Source: Ignavibacteria bacterium UBA6906
GTDB taxonomy: Bacteria > Bacteroidota > Ignavibacteria > UBA10030 > UBA6906
DNA: 7,881 nt
NCBI GenBank assembly: GCA_002451155.1
Contig: DKBG01000035.1
Span: 1 to 7,881 of the forward strand
Direction of reading: 5' to 3'
Position 1 is the first letter of the stretch, and every line of letters starts with the position of its first letter. Positions 1 through 5,827 of this stretch are shown here, one piece after another. The translations under genes and the position numbers were made by a program. The notes beneath the pieces are model-generated. The model saw only the letters and a program-made list of their open reading frames with translations. It was not told the origin of the DNA and did not search any database.

Positions 1-1460
1 CAAATACAATGTTTGGCATTTTGTCCGTATCAAAAACGGTAACAGTGACAGGTCTTATGATGGCAGTGCAGGAAGGTCTTGTTGATTTGGACGTTCCCAT
101 AAAGACATATCTTCCCGACTTTCATGTCCAAACAAGATTCTCTGAAGACCCTATGTCGGTTATTACCATACGGCATTTAATAAGTATGACCTCCGGGCTA
201 ACTCACGATGCCCCGGTTGGCAATAATGCGGACCCGTCGACGCCTTCGTATGAAGACCATATTCAAAGTATTTCTCAAACCTGGCTACGATTCAGAACAG
301 GTGAACGTGCAGAATACTCCAATCTTGGAGTGGAACTTGCGGCGCACATTTTAGAGACAATTACTCACAGACCATTTACGGAATATGTCTCGGCAAAGGT
401 CTTCGATCCGCTTGGAATGGCAAGAAGTACCTACGATATGGAAAGGATAAGGAAAGATGAAAACAGGGCTATTGGTAACAACAAGAACTTTGAGAGTGTG
501 CCCCTGGAAAACCCGATGCTAGCTCCTGGAGGTGTGTATTCAAGCATCGCGGACATGGCGCGGTTCATGCAATTTCATATGAATGACGGGAAGATACAGG
601 GAAAGCCATTCCTCAAAGAGCTGATTCTCAAACAGATGCAAACGATCCCTTTCCCTATGAAAGATCAGATCGCCGGATATGGACAGGGCCTGTGGATAAG
701 GTATTATCACCTCGGGGGGCAGGAAGTGCGTTGTGTTGAACACGGCGGGGGAGGATTCGGGTTTCGATGTCAGATGAAGTGGTTGTCCGATCTTGGATAT
801 GGAGTCATGGTGATGACCAATTCGCAGGATCATGACAATGTGAGCGAGAATATGGTTGAGGAGACACTTCAGAGGATCGTCACACTCCTCACTGGGAAGA
901 GTGACCGCGGACCATCCGATTGGCTTAGAAGGCATGTACCTCCCGGAACAGTCGATAGTACATATTTGCCGACTGGTTTAGAGGGAAGATACAATGGTAC
1001 GAATGATGACATGGTGTTTCTTGTGAAGGAAGGTCGGTTCGGGTATGCATCAGGGAGTTCGTTTGTGCCGGTCACGCCGATCTCCCCGTATGAGTATATT
1101 TCGAGAAATTACTTGTATCGCTTCGTATGCGATGCTACAGGAAAACCCACGTCGGTGGTCAGACCATATGATGGGATGGCATGGATGATGGGGAGTAACA
1201 AGCATGAGCTAAGAGGGCCCGAAAAGAATGAATGGAAGAACTACGTTGGCACCTATGTCCGAAAGAGATTTGGAGTCAGTGAAAAGTTCTATAACGTCTC
1301 ATTGAAGAACGGGTGGCTTCATTTTGAGGGAAGTGGACAGGACTTTCTTCTGACGGAACATCTGCCGGGTCTTTTCTTCACGCCCGACGGAGAAGCTATT
1401 GATTTCCGCGGTTCAACATCTTCTTTCAGGAATATCAGATTGTACAAGGTGTGTAACTAG
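1..1460 (+). CDS. Serine beta-lactamase / DD-peptidase-fold hydrolase (5' partial)
   Basis: The reading frame is open from base 3, and the first in-frame ATG (base 9) lies only five residues before the catalytic motif, so the true start is upstream of the window. Counting from that ATG, S6-V-S-K9 is the SxxK nucleophile/base motif, Y103-S-N105 is the YxN motif, and H245-G-G247 followed by a Gly-rich FGF stretch takes the place of the KTG box. These three motifs in this order and spacing define the class C beta-lactamase/penicillin-binding-protein family (Beta-lactamase, PF00144). The family includes DD-peptidases, D-aminopeptidases and esterases, and the sequence does not show which substrate is used. 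Residues from about 300 to 483 form an extra C-terminal domain without recognised motifs, similar in position to the beta-barrel tails of many family members. An N-terminal export signal would be expected but lies outside the window. The stop is TAG at 1458-1460. No operon partner follows: the next 600 bases hold no intact gene. Confidence 0.93.
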   Translation, partial: NTMFGILSVSKTVTVTGLMMAVQEGLVDLDVPIKTYLPDFHVQTRFSEDPMSVITIRHLISMTSGLTHDAPVGNNADPSTPSYEDHIQSISQTWLRFRTGERAEYSNLGVELAAHILETITHRPFTEYVSAKVFDPLGMARSTYDMERIRKDENRAIGNNKNFESVPLENPMLAPGGVYSSIADMARFMQFHMNDGKIQGKPFLKELILKQMQTIPFPMKDQIAGYGQGLWIRYYHLGGQEVRCVEHGGGGFGFRCQMKWLSDLGYGVMVMTNSQDHDNVSENMVEETLQRIVTLLTGKSDRGPSDWLRRHVPPGTVDSTYLPTGLEGRYNGTNDDMVFLVKEGRFGYASGSSFVPVTPISPYEYISRNYLYRFVCDATGKPTSVVRPYDGMAWMMGSNKHELRGPEKNEWKNYVGTYVRKRFGVSEKFYNVSLKNGWLHFEGSGQDFLLTEHLPGLFFTPDGEAIDFRGSTSSFRNIRLYKVCN

Positions 1461-1578
1461 TGGAGAGATACTTCTGACAGATCACCTGAGCTATGCCATT
1501 ACCGAGGTGAAGGAATTGTTGGACCACGAAGACATCAAGACGACGATCTGGGGGAAGGCAAACAGTGGATTTCTGTAG
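1459..1578 (+). pseudogene. Possible remnant of a tyrosine recombinase C-terminus
   Basis: A 39-codon stretch, open up to the TAG at 1576-1578 and without a start codon, reads VKELLDHEDIKTTI at 1507-1548. This resembles the box II region of tyrosine recombinases, including integron integrases, where the family pattern is roughly ELLGHxxIxTTxxYTH, with the conserved H/TT positions preceding the catalytic tyrosine. The preceding residues DHLSYAI could be a shortened counterpart of the 'THLLExGYDIRT' helix. The catalytic tyrosine and everything upstream (the Arg and HxxR boxes) are missing, and the frame continues into a tryptophan instead. It begins right at the stop of the hydrolase gene. The match is short and made by eye, so a chance resemblance remains possible. 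Confidence 0.3.
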
Positions 1579-1692
1579 GATGCAAGCGGAGCTTCGAGGA
1601 GTTGAGTGACAGTGCTTACACGAGGGGGAAAAATGAAACGCCGCTTGCGGGATGATCATGACCCACAAATGGCGTTGCCATCTACACCTACA

Positions 1693-1748
1693 GTGCCCGG
1701 AACCCGCCTCCTCCGCCTTCGGCGGATCCGGCGGGCAGGCAGGACCGT
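1693..1748 (+). repeat. 56-bp dispersed repeat, copy 1
   Basis: These 56 bases match 7689-7744 in direct orientation with a single difference (G at 1725, A in the other copy). The unit starts with GTGCCCGGAACC and ends with GCAGGCAGGACCGT. Inside are two nested inverted repeats: an outer CCCGCC/GGCGGG stem (1703-1708 with 1730-1735) and an inner TCCGCC/GGCGGA stem with a TTC loop (1712-1717 with 1721-1726), so it can fold as a compact GC hairpin. It lies in non-coding DNA. Near-identity over 6 kb suggests a genome-wide palindromic repeat family; function unknown. Confidence 0.85.
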
Positions 1749-1768
1749 CAATCCCGTTCGAGTGAACA

Positions 1769-1815
1769 AGAAGGCAAAACCCACCCCGAGAAGATTGAGG
1801 TGGGTTTTGCCTTCT
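1769..1815 (+). terminator. 17-bp perfect hairpin, likely (bidirectional) terminator
   Basis: The arms at 1769-1785 and 1799-1815 are perfect reverse complements (17 bp) around a 13-base loop. The stem carries an internal AAAA/TTTT block, giving a GGTGGGTTTTGCC 3' arm on either strand, as in intrinsic terminators, although no separate T tract follows the stem. It is followed immediately by GTGCCCGGAACC (1816-1827), the first 12 bases of the 56-bp repeat. The same hairpin-then-GTGCCCGGAACC arrangement recurs at 7662-7700. It could instead be a structural part of a repeat element rather than a terminator. Confidence 0.55.
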
Positions 1816-2029
1816 GTGCCCGGAACCGGGTACACACTTGACAAATCAATCGTATCGATCTGAACTCGCACTTGTTACAGTCATCTCTCTGGCGGATGTC
1901 TGCGGCATCTGATCATGAAAGGGGCGAGGTAGAGGAGGAGGGCCATTCCAGAGTTCGGCTTGAGCGATATGCCCACGAGACACTGAAGTGTGAATGTGCT
2001 GAGTGTCACGATATTTCGCAGATTTCTGC

Positions 2030-2058
2030 TTGACTTGGTCGTTTTTCGTTCATATTTT
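2030..2058 (+). promoter_or_regulatory. Sigma-70-type promoter for the propeller lipoprotein gene
   Basis: TTGACT (2030-2035) and TATTTT (2053-2058) are separated by 17 bases, a near-consensus -35/-10 pair with optimal spacing. Transcription would start near 2065, about 25 bases before the ATG at 2090 and its Shine-Dalgarno sequence, which makes a coherent 5' end for the downstream gene. Confidence 0.6.
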
Positions 2059-2078
2059 TAGGTGTTCCTCTTCCTATC

Positions 2079-2084
2079 GGGAGG
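2079..2084 (+). promoter_or_regulatory. Ribosome binding site favouring the ATG at 2090
   Basis: GGGAGG sits 5 bases before the ATG at 2090. The alternative ATG at 2156, which would give a shorter and more typical lipoprotein signal peptide, has no comparable purine-rich site in front of it. Confidence 0.55.
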
Positions 2085-2089
2085 CTGCC

Positions 2090-3202
2090 ATGAGCAATTG
2101 CCAGCGCCGTGGTTTCACTCTCGTTCTTTCCTCTCAATCCCCCAAGAATGACCGGATGCAAAGGACTTTCATTTCTCTTCTGTATTCGGTTGCAGTCTTT
2201 CTGGCTGCCTTCTTCGGTTCATGCTCACAGAGTACTTCGCCTCCTCCAGACATTCCTGATACGACAAGTCACAATTTCAGTTGGACCGTAGAGCTACTGG
2301 GCGCGACGAGTTCTATCCTTTTCGATGTGGCCATCATCAACGATACACTCGCATATGGGGTCGGACAATTCTTCCTTAGGGATTCGACAGGACAGATTGA
2401 TCCCATTCTGTACAATTTCGCCGAATGGGATGGGACAGAATGGCATATTTCTCGGAGAGCTTCAAATACCACTCTGCGGGCGATTCTTGCGTTCTCACCA
2501 AACGACATCTGGGTGGCTACGGGTGGGCCGTATCACTGGAATGGAACTTCTTGGAGGACCTACAACATATCCGGGGTCTTTTATGGAGTCGTGAATAGTT
2601 TGTGGGGCGAGGATTCCTCGGATGTGTATATGGTGGGAGACAATGGCAGTATTGCGCACTACAATGGATCGGTGTGGCAGAAGATCGAGAGTGGGACAAC
2701 ACTTCCGGTTCAGGACATCTGGGGAGGCCTTAACCCGAAAACAGGTCAAACCGAGGTGATTGCCGTAGCGTCGAATTTCTATGCCCTCCCGACGGGTAAG
2801 AAGCTCCTTCAGGTGCAGGGCCTCACTGCAACGCCCCTTCCCGATAGTGGATTGTCCACCATTCTGACTGGCCTCTGGTTCAGTCCAGGCGAGAAGTACT
2901 ATGTGGTGGGGGATGGGTTGTACGACAAGGGAGATTTCACATCAAGCACTCCCTGGTCGCTCCTAAACGAGGGGTTGACGAACTACTACACGGAGGCGGT
3001 TCGGGGAAGCGCTGCAAATGATGTATTCGTCGTTGGTCACTTCGGGACGGTGCTGCACTATAACGGCTCCACCTGGCACAACTACCAGAACGAGATTGTC
3101 CTGCCGAGTCCGGTATTTCATTCGGTTGCAATCAAGGGGGATCTGATGATAGCGGTGGGAGAGAAAGGTGGCAATGCAGTTGTGCTGGTGGGGAGGAGAT
3201 GA
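2090..3202 (+). CDS. Predicted lipoprotein with kelch/BNR-like beta-propeller repeats
   Basis: A 370-residue exported protein from the ATG at 2090 (chosen because GGGAGG and a promoter precede it). A hydrophobic run at residues 27-42 ends in FGSC with C45 as the predicted lipidated cysteine. From the alternative ATG at 2156 the cysteine is residue 23, an ideal lipoprotein length. After a Ser/Pro-rich linker the protein is built from repeats of the form 'NDVYVVG..G.ILHYNG..W': clear instances are WDGTEW (113-118), YHWNGTSW (148-155), DVYMVGDNGSIAHYNGSVW (178-196) and DVFVVGHFGTVLHYNGSTW (311-329), with WG/RG blade starts. Such repeats form beta-propellers in many bacterial surface lipoproteins, often annotated as kelch/galactose-oxidase-like. 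No catalytic motif is visible, so a binding or surface role is inferred. It ends at the TGA at 3200-3202. An ORF extension upstream to 2003 would overlap the promoter and is unlikely. Confidence 0.85.
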   Translation: MSNCQRRGFTLVLSSQSPKNDRMQRTFISLLYSVAVFLAAFFGSCSQSTSPPPDIPDTTSHNFSWTVELLGATSSILFDVAIINDTLAYGVGQFFLRDSTGQIDPILYNFAEWDGTEWHISRRASNTTLRAILAFSPNDIWVATGGPYHWNGTSWRTYNISGVFYGVVNSLWGEDSSDVYMVGDNGSIAHYNGSVWQKIESGTTLPVQDIWGGLNPKTGQTEVIAVASNFYALPTGKKLLQVQGLTATPLPDSGLSTILTGLWFSPGEKYYVVGDGLYDKGDFTSSTPWSLLNEGLTNYYTEAVRGSAANDVFVVGHFGTVLHYNGSTWHNYQNEIVLPSPVFHSVAIKGDLMIAVGEKGGNAVVLVGRR

Positions 3203-3246
3203 CCATCAAGAAGAACCGAGGAGGAACACATACCAGAGAAAAATAA

Positions 3247-3275
3247 CTGCCCCGGTGCTGCGAACACCGAGGCAG
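3247..3275 (+). other. Hairpin 45 bp after the lipoprotein gene, possible weak terminator
   Basis: CTGCCCCGGTG (3247-3257) and CACCGAGGCAG (3265-3275) pair over 11 positions with one mismatch around a 7-base loop. Its position just downstream of a stop codon suits a terminator, but no T tract follows. The rest of 3203-3409 holds no supportable gene. Confidence 0.3.
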
Positions 3276-3409
3276 GGTACAACGGAAGCGCGACGGCTCT
3301 ACTGGTCGTACAGTCTGGTAAAACTGCACATGGGCCATTCTGCTTCCTGATCGGAATGTACAAACATCCTCCCCTGATATCAAGACGCACAGAGAGGAGC
3401 AAAAAAGCA

Positions 3410-3811
3410 ATGAAAACAGGAGCGATTCGATGCCTTCTGACGATCGGCGCATGCTCACTTGGGCTGATCATGTCTTCCCGGGCCGATGCCCATCAGTATG
3501 AGTTTGGTGTTCGGGTTTGCAACTCCCAAGATATTTCGGTTGCAGGACATGACGTATACCTTTACTTCCAGGATGACCTCACAGCGCCTTACAGGCAGGG
3601 AGTTACGGATACCAGCACCGAAAATTTGCTCTGCGACATCATTCCTTCCGATAACACGCCTAATCCAACATGGGCGCCGATTAAGGCTGCAAAATACTAT
3701 CTCAGGGTCGACGACTGGTACATTCTGGTCAATATGGGAGACGAAGATGGCGATTTGAAGTTAAAATTGTATGTCTTCAGACCATTTTGGACAACTTGGG
3801 GTTTGAGCTAA
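3410..3811 (+). CDS. Small secreted protein, C-terminus truncated by the IS element
   Basis: 133 residues from the ATG at 3410, preceded by GAGGAG (3394-3399) at 10 bases. An upstream in-frame ATG at 3356 would put 18 polar residues before the signal peptide and is rejected. A Sec signal peptide is evident: K2/R7, hydrophobic residues 9-21, and an A25-D-A27 cleavage site before H28. The mature part (28-119) is acidic and aromatic, with two cysteines (37, 75) that may form a disulfide; I recognise no family. The IS left end (3768) falls in codon 120, so residues 121-133 and the TAA stop (3809-3811) come from IS sequence. The native C-terminus is lost and does not reappear on the other side of the IS. 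The stop overlaps the end of the convergent transposase gene by 4 bases. Likely a broken gene, although the signal peptide and most of a small domain remain. Confidence 0.7.
   Translation: MKTGAIRCLLTIGACSLGLIMSSRADAHQYEFGVRVCNSQDISVAGHDVYLYFQDDLTAPYRQGVTDTSTENLLCDIIPSDNTPNPTWAPIKAAKYYLRVDDWYILVNMGDEDGDLKLKLYVFRPFWTTWGLS
3768..3801 (+). repeat. IS3 terminal inverted repeat, orfB-proximal end
   Basis: Pairs with 5244-5277 read on the opposite strand: TGTA and TCAGACCATT are identical at the same offset, with scattered matches inward. It also encodes the last residues and stop of the interrupted plus-strand gene. Confidence 0.75.
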
Positions 3812-4827
3812 GAGAGACTTTTCGGTATTCCCGTGTTGATATGTGTTGAGTGAGTGATTGACCGATTGTACCGCTTGCGCCGCTGTAGCGTCTGCCTCTT
3901 GACGATCTCCCGCCTGGTCTGGATGTCTCTCGCTCTCCCGAAGTACACGTCTGCCGGCGTGAGATTGTCCAACGACTCGTGATACCGGTGGTTGTTGTAG
4001 TAGCTCACGAAGCGCGCAATCTCCCGCTCCAGATCCTCGGGCAGGTAGTAGTGATCGAGCAGGACCTCGTTCTTCAGTGACCGGTGATAGCGCTCGATCT
4101 TCCCCTGCGTCATCGGGTGGAACGGGGCTCCTCGTGTGTGGCTCATCCCCTGGTCGTGCAGATAGGCCGCCAGCTCCTTCGAGAGGTAGCACGGACCGTT
4201 GTCCGACAAGAGCCGCGGACGGTGCCGCACGGCCACGTCCTGGACGCCGGTCCGCGCCACAGCCTCCTCCAGGAGATCCTTCACGTCCTCGGCTCCCATC
4301 GTCGTGTAGAGCTTCCAGGCAATGATATACCGGGAGAAGTCGTCCAGCACGCTCGCCAGGTAGTACCACCCCCACCCGACGATCTTGAAGTACGTGAAGT
4401 CCGGCTGCCACAGCTCGTGGACCCGCCTGGTCGGATGGGCAAAGGTCTCGGCTGCAGACAGGACCGTATAGGCCGGGCTGGTGACCAGATCATACGCCTT
4501 CAGAATCCGGTAAACCGTCGATTCTGAGATGAAATAGCCCTCGGTGTCGGTGATGTGCCAGGCTAGCTGCCGGGGGGATTCCTCGGGCCGCTCCAGGGCC
4601 TTCTTCACGACGCGCCGCTTCTCCGCCTCCGGAATCCGGTTCCAGAAGCGTCGGGCCGTCGGCTTCCGGTTCGCCAGACCGTCGTATCCGTGCTGCTGGT
4701 ACCGGCGATACCACGTGTAGAACGTACTCCGGTTGATGTCGAGCTCGCTGAGTGTCTGACGAACGTTCAACGGCGATTCCTCCACCAGTCGGATGATCTC
4801 CATCTTCTCGGCCTGCCCATGCCTCAT
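3808..4827 (-). CDS. IS3-family transposase OrfB (DDE integrase core)
   Basis: 339 residues. Residues 1-60 contain a helix-turn-helix of the homeodomain-like type (NVRQTLSELDINRSTFYTWYRR region), and a second helical segment follows to about 115. The RNase H-like integrase core (rve, PF00665) covers about 135-295. The catalytic triad is visible: D143 in QPDFTYF, D209 in LLSDNG, and E245 in QGKIERYHRSLK, giving the DD(35)E spacing of IS3 transposases. The basic C-terminal tail is typical. It carries out strand cleavage and joining at the IS ends together with OrfA. The ATG overlaps the orfA stop as ATGA (4827-4824), so it lies in the -1 frame relative to orfA. Expression may come from translational reinitiation, or as an OrfAB fusion if the ribosome or polymerase slips at the A7 run (4862-4868). 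It ends at TAG 3810-3808, convergent with and overlapping the truncated secreted-protein gene. Confidence 0.95.
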   Translation of the reverse strand: MRHGQAEKMEIIRLVEESPLNVRQTLSELDINRSTFYTWYRRYQQHGYDGLANRKPTARRFWNRIPEAEKRRVVKKALERPEESPRQLAWHITDTEGYFISESTVYRILKAYDLVTSPAYTVLSAAETFAHPTRRVHELWQPDFTYFKIVGWGWYYLASVLDDFSRYIIAWKLYTTMGAEDVKDLLEEAVARTGVQDVAVRHRPRLLSDNGPCYLSKELAAYLHDQGMSHTRGAPFHPMTQGKIERYHRSLKNEVLLDHYYLPEDLEREIARFVSYYNNHRYHESLDNLTPADVYFGRARDIQTRREIVKRQTLQRRKRYNRSITHSTHINTGIPKSLS

Positions 4828-5189
4828 TGCTCGGCCGACTCGGAGTCCAACCCATGCAGACTTTTTTTAAGCACACGGTTCTTCAGGCTCAGCTCGGCCA
4901 CCAGGGCCTTCAGCTGATCGTTCTCCCGCCTGAGATCTGTGACCTCGCTGGTGGTTGCTTCCCGGACCAGATCTCCCTGCAGGCGCTTCTTCCCTGCCTC
5001 CAGGAACTCCTTGCTCCACTTGTAGTACACATTGGGATTAAGTCCTTCTCGACGGCACAGCTCCGCGATGCTCGTCTCTCCCTTCAAACCCTCCAGAATG
5101 ATCCGGAGCTTCTCTTCCGTCCCGTACTTCTTGCGCGTCCTCCGCGCGATCTCCCGAACCACCGATTCCGTACTCTGTGTCGCGCCCAT
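4824..5189 (-). CDS. IS3-family transposase OrfA (HTH_Tnp_1 DNA-binding protein)
   Basis: 121 residues. Residues 21-73 match the HTH_Tnp_1 (PF01527) pattern, with KYGTEEKLRIILEG, the recognition helix around IAELCRREGLNPNVYYKW, then the KEFLEAGKKRL stretch. Residues 82-111 form a leucine zipper with L86, L93, L100 and L107 at exact heptad positions, used in this family for OrfA multimerisation and contact with OrfAB. It binds the terminal inverted repeats. The start has a good Shine-Dalgarno (GGAAGG, 5 bases before the ATG), and 88 bases separate it from the IS end. The zipper runs directly into a CTT AAA AAA AGT slip-prone stretch, then the frame closes at TGA inside the ATGA overlap with orfB. 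Confidence 0.93.
   Translation of the reverse strand: MGATQSTESVVREIARRTRKKYGTEEKLRIILEGLKGETSIAELCRREGLNPNVYYKWSKEFLEAGKKRLQGDLVREATTSEVTDLRRENDQLKALVAELSLKNRVLKKSLHGLDSESAEQ
4862..4868 (-). promoter_or_regulatory. A7 run near the orfA/orfB junction, candidate slippage site
   Basis: On the minus strand the end of orfA reads CTT AAA AAA AGT (L107-K-K-S110). Many IS3 elements make the OrfAB transposase by a -1 shift on an A-rich heptamer here. The -1 frame is open from the AAA AAG codons through the orfB ATG, so a slip would give a fusion of about 460 residues. However, the phase is T AAA AAA rather than the canonical A AAA AAG, so transcriptional slippage or reinitiation at ATGA is equally plausible. 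Confidence 0.4.
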
Positions 5190-5243
5190 TGAGCCCTTCC
5201 TTTCTCGAAGGGGAATATCCCAAAACCCTCTCTTTCAATCCAT

Positions 5244-5277
5244 CCCTTTCTGGTCCTCAATGGTCTGACACGCTACA
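5244..5277 (-). repeat. IS3 terminal inverted repeat, orfA-proximal end
   Basis: Counterpart of 3768-3801, read on the minus strand from 5277. It contains the codons and TGA stop (5259-5257) that end the interrupted minus-strand secreted-protein gene. Confidence 0.75.
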
Positions 5278-5793
5278 GTAACCACCACTGACTGGTCGAG
5301 TGAGGCTGTCATTCTTGTAAAACACCCCGTCCGCAGCATTATAGTATATCTTTAGATCCGCAGTAGTATAGCCCGTTCCAAAATTATTGCTGCCGCCGCC
5401 ATCCTCGTAATCTGCGTCCCGGTAGTCCATGATGGCAGAGTGATTCTGAATGGTGATAGTGTATGCTCCATAAGCAAAATAGCTGGACCCAGTCCCAGGA
5501 GGGCAGCCATTTCGGTCAAGATGCTGGAGCCACCAAGAGCCGCTGGTGCTGGTGGACCTTGAGTCATAGTTATGGGTAATCACATAGTAGTCGCACCTCG
5601 TGCCGCCGACGTTACCGGAAGCATTGGCGGTTATGGAGAGCGCAGTACTGGAGTTCTTGACCTCCACGCCCAGCTCGCCAAGTGTGAGCGGAGTGCGTTG
5701 CGCTAAGCCAATCTGGGTCACTACCGTGAGAAGGAAGAGGATAAGGGCTGAAAGGGGACGCTGTGCCGCTCCGGTTTGTATGTAAGCTTTCAT
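5257..5793 (-). CDS. Secreted protein of unknown function, C-terminus truncated by the IS element
   Basis: 178 residues from the ATG at 5793, placed 7 bases after AAGGAG. The ATG two codons upstream (5799) lies almost on top of that site, and longer extensions run into the upstream gene. The N-terminus is a Sec signal peptide (R12, hydrophobic 15-30, likely cleavage after G29-L-A31 before Q32). The mature part is rich in Ser, Thr, Gly, Asn and Tyr, with cysteines at 67, 97 and 173 and an acidic Gly-rich segment at 119-130 (DYEDGGG). I recognise no family. The first IS base pair coincides with the boundary before codon 173, so CSVSDH and the stop are IS-encoded. Any native C-terminal extension, such as a sorting domain, is lost. 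It starts 34 bases after the stop of the PQQ-like lipoprotein gene on the same strand and is probably co-transcribed with it. Confidence 0.75.
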   Translation of the reverse strand: MKAYIQTGAAQRPLSALILFLLTVVTQIGLAQRTPLTLGELGVEVKNSSTALSITANASGNVGGTRCDYYVITHNYDSRSTSTSGSWWLQHLDRNGCPPGTGSSYFAYGAYTITIQNHSAIMDYRDADYEDGGGSNNFGTGYTTADLKIYYNAADGVFYKNDSLTRPVSGGYCSVSDH

Positions 5794-5827
5794 ATACATA
5801 CTCCTTGCTTTCCGATGTGTGAGTCCC

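Larger units (their letters stand above)
3768..5277 (-). mobile_element. IS3-family insertion sequence, 1510 bp
   Basis: The element carries orfA and orfB on the minus strand between imperfect terminal inverted repeats. The plus strand from 3768 reads TGTA, five differing bases, then TCAGACCATT; the minus strand from 5277 reads TGTA, five bases, then TCAGACCATT in the same register. Further inward GGAC and GGG blocks also match, about 22 of 34 positions overall. The ends are TG...CA, as usual for IS3. The flanks (AAAT before 3768, GTAA after 5277) show no 3-5 bp target duplication. Base composition is clearly more GC-rich than the neighbouring genes, consistent with recent transfer. Both transposase frames are intact, so it may still be active. 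Confidence 0.85.

Noticed and set aside
1816..1835. A tRNA 3' end on the minus strand (GGTTCCGGGCAC-type)
   Set aside because: No matching 5' acceptor strand, D arm, anticodon arm or T-loop lies within 100 bases upstream on that strand at this site or at 7689-7702, so no tRNA gene is called.
1838..1866. Perfect TTGACA with TGAACT 17 bases downstream
   Set aside because: The -10 is poor and no gene starts within a sensible distance; the promoter at 2030-2058 fits the next gene much better.
1606..1871. Overlapping ORFs of 85 (+) and 71 (-) codons, and the similar 74-codon ORFs at 7571-7817, rich in arginine
   Set aside because: They translate the structured repeat DNA; the Arg-rich runs come from GC-rich palindromes, and no start signal or conserved motif is present.
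3199..3246. 15-codon ORF in an ATGA overlap with the lipoprotein stop, preceded by GGAGGAG
   Set aside because: Too short, with no recognisable peptide class; the purine-rich site is part of the coding sequence of the preceding gene.
4077..4527. Plus-strand ORFs of 82 and 147 codons across the IS, and other long frames opposite orfA/orfB
   Set aside because: Antisense shadows of the GC-rich transposase genes, which carry clear DDE and HTH motifs on the minus strand.
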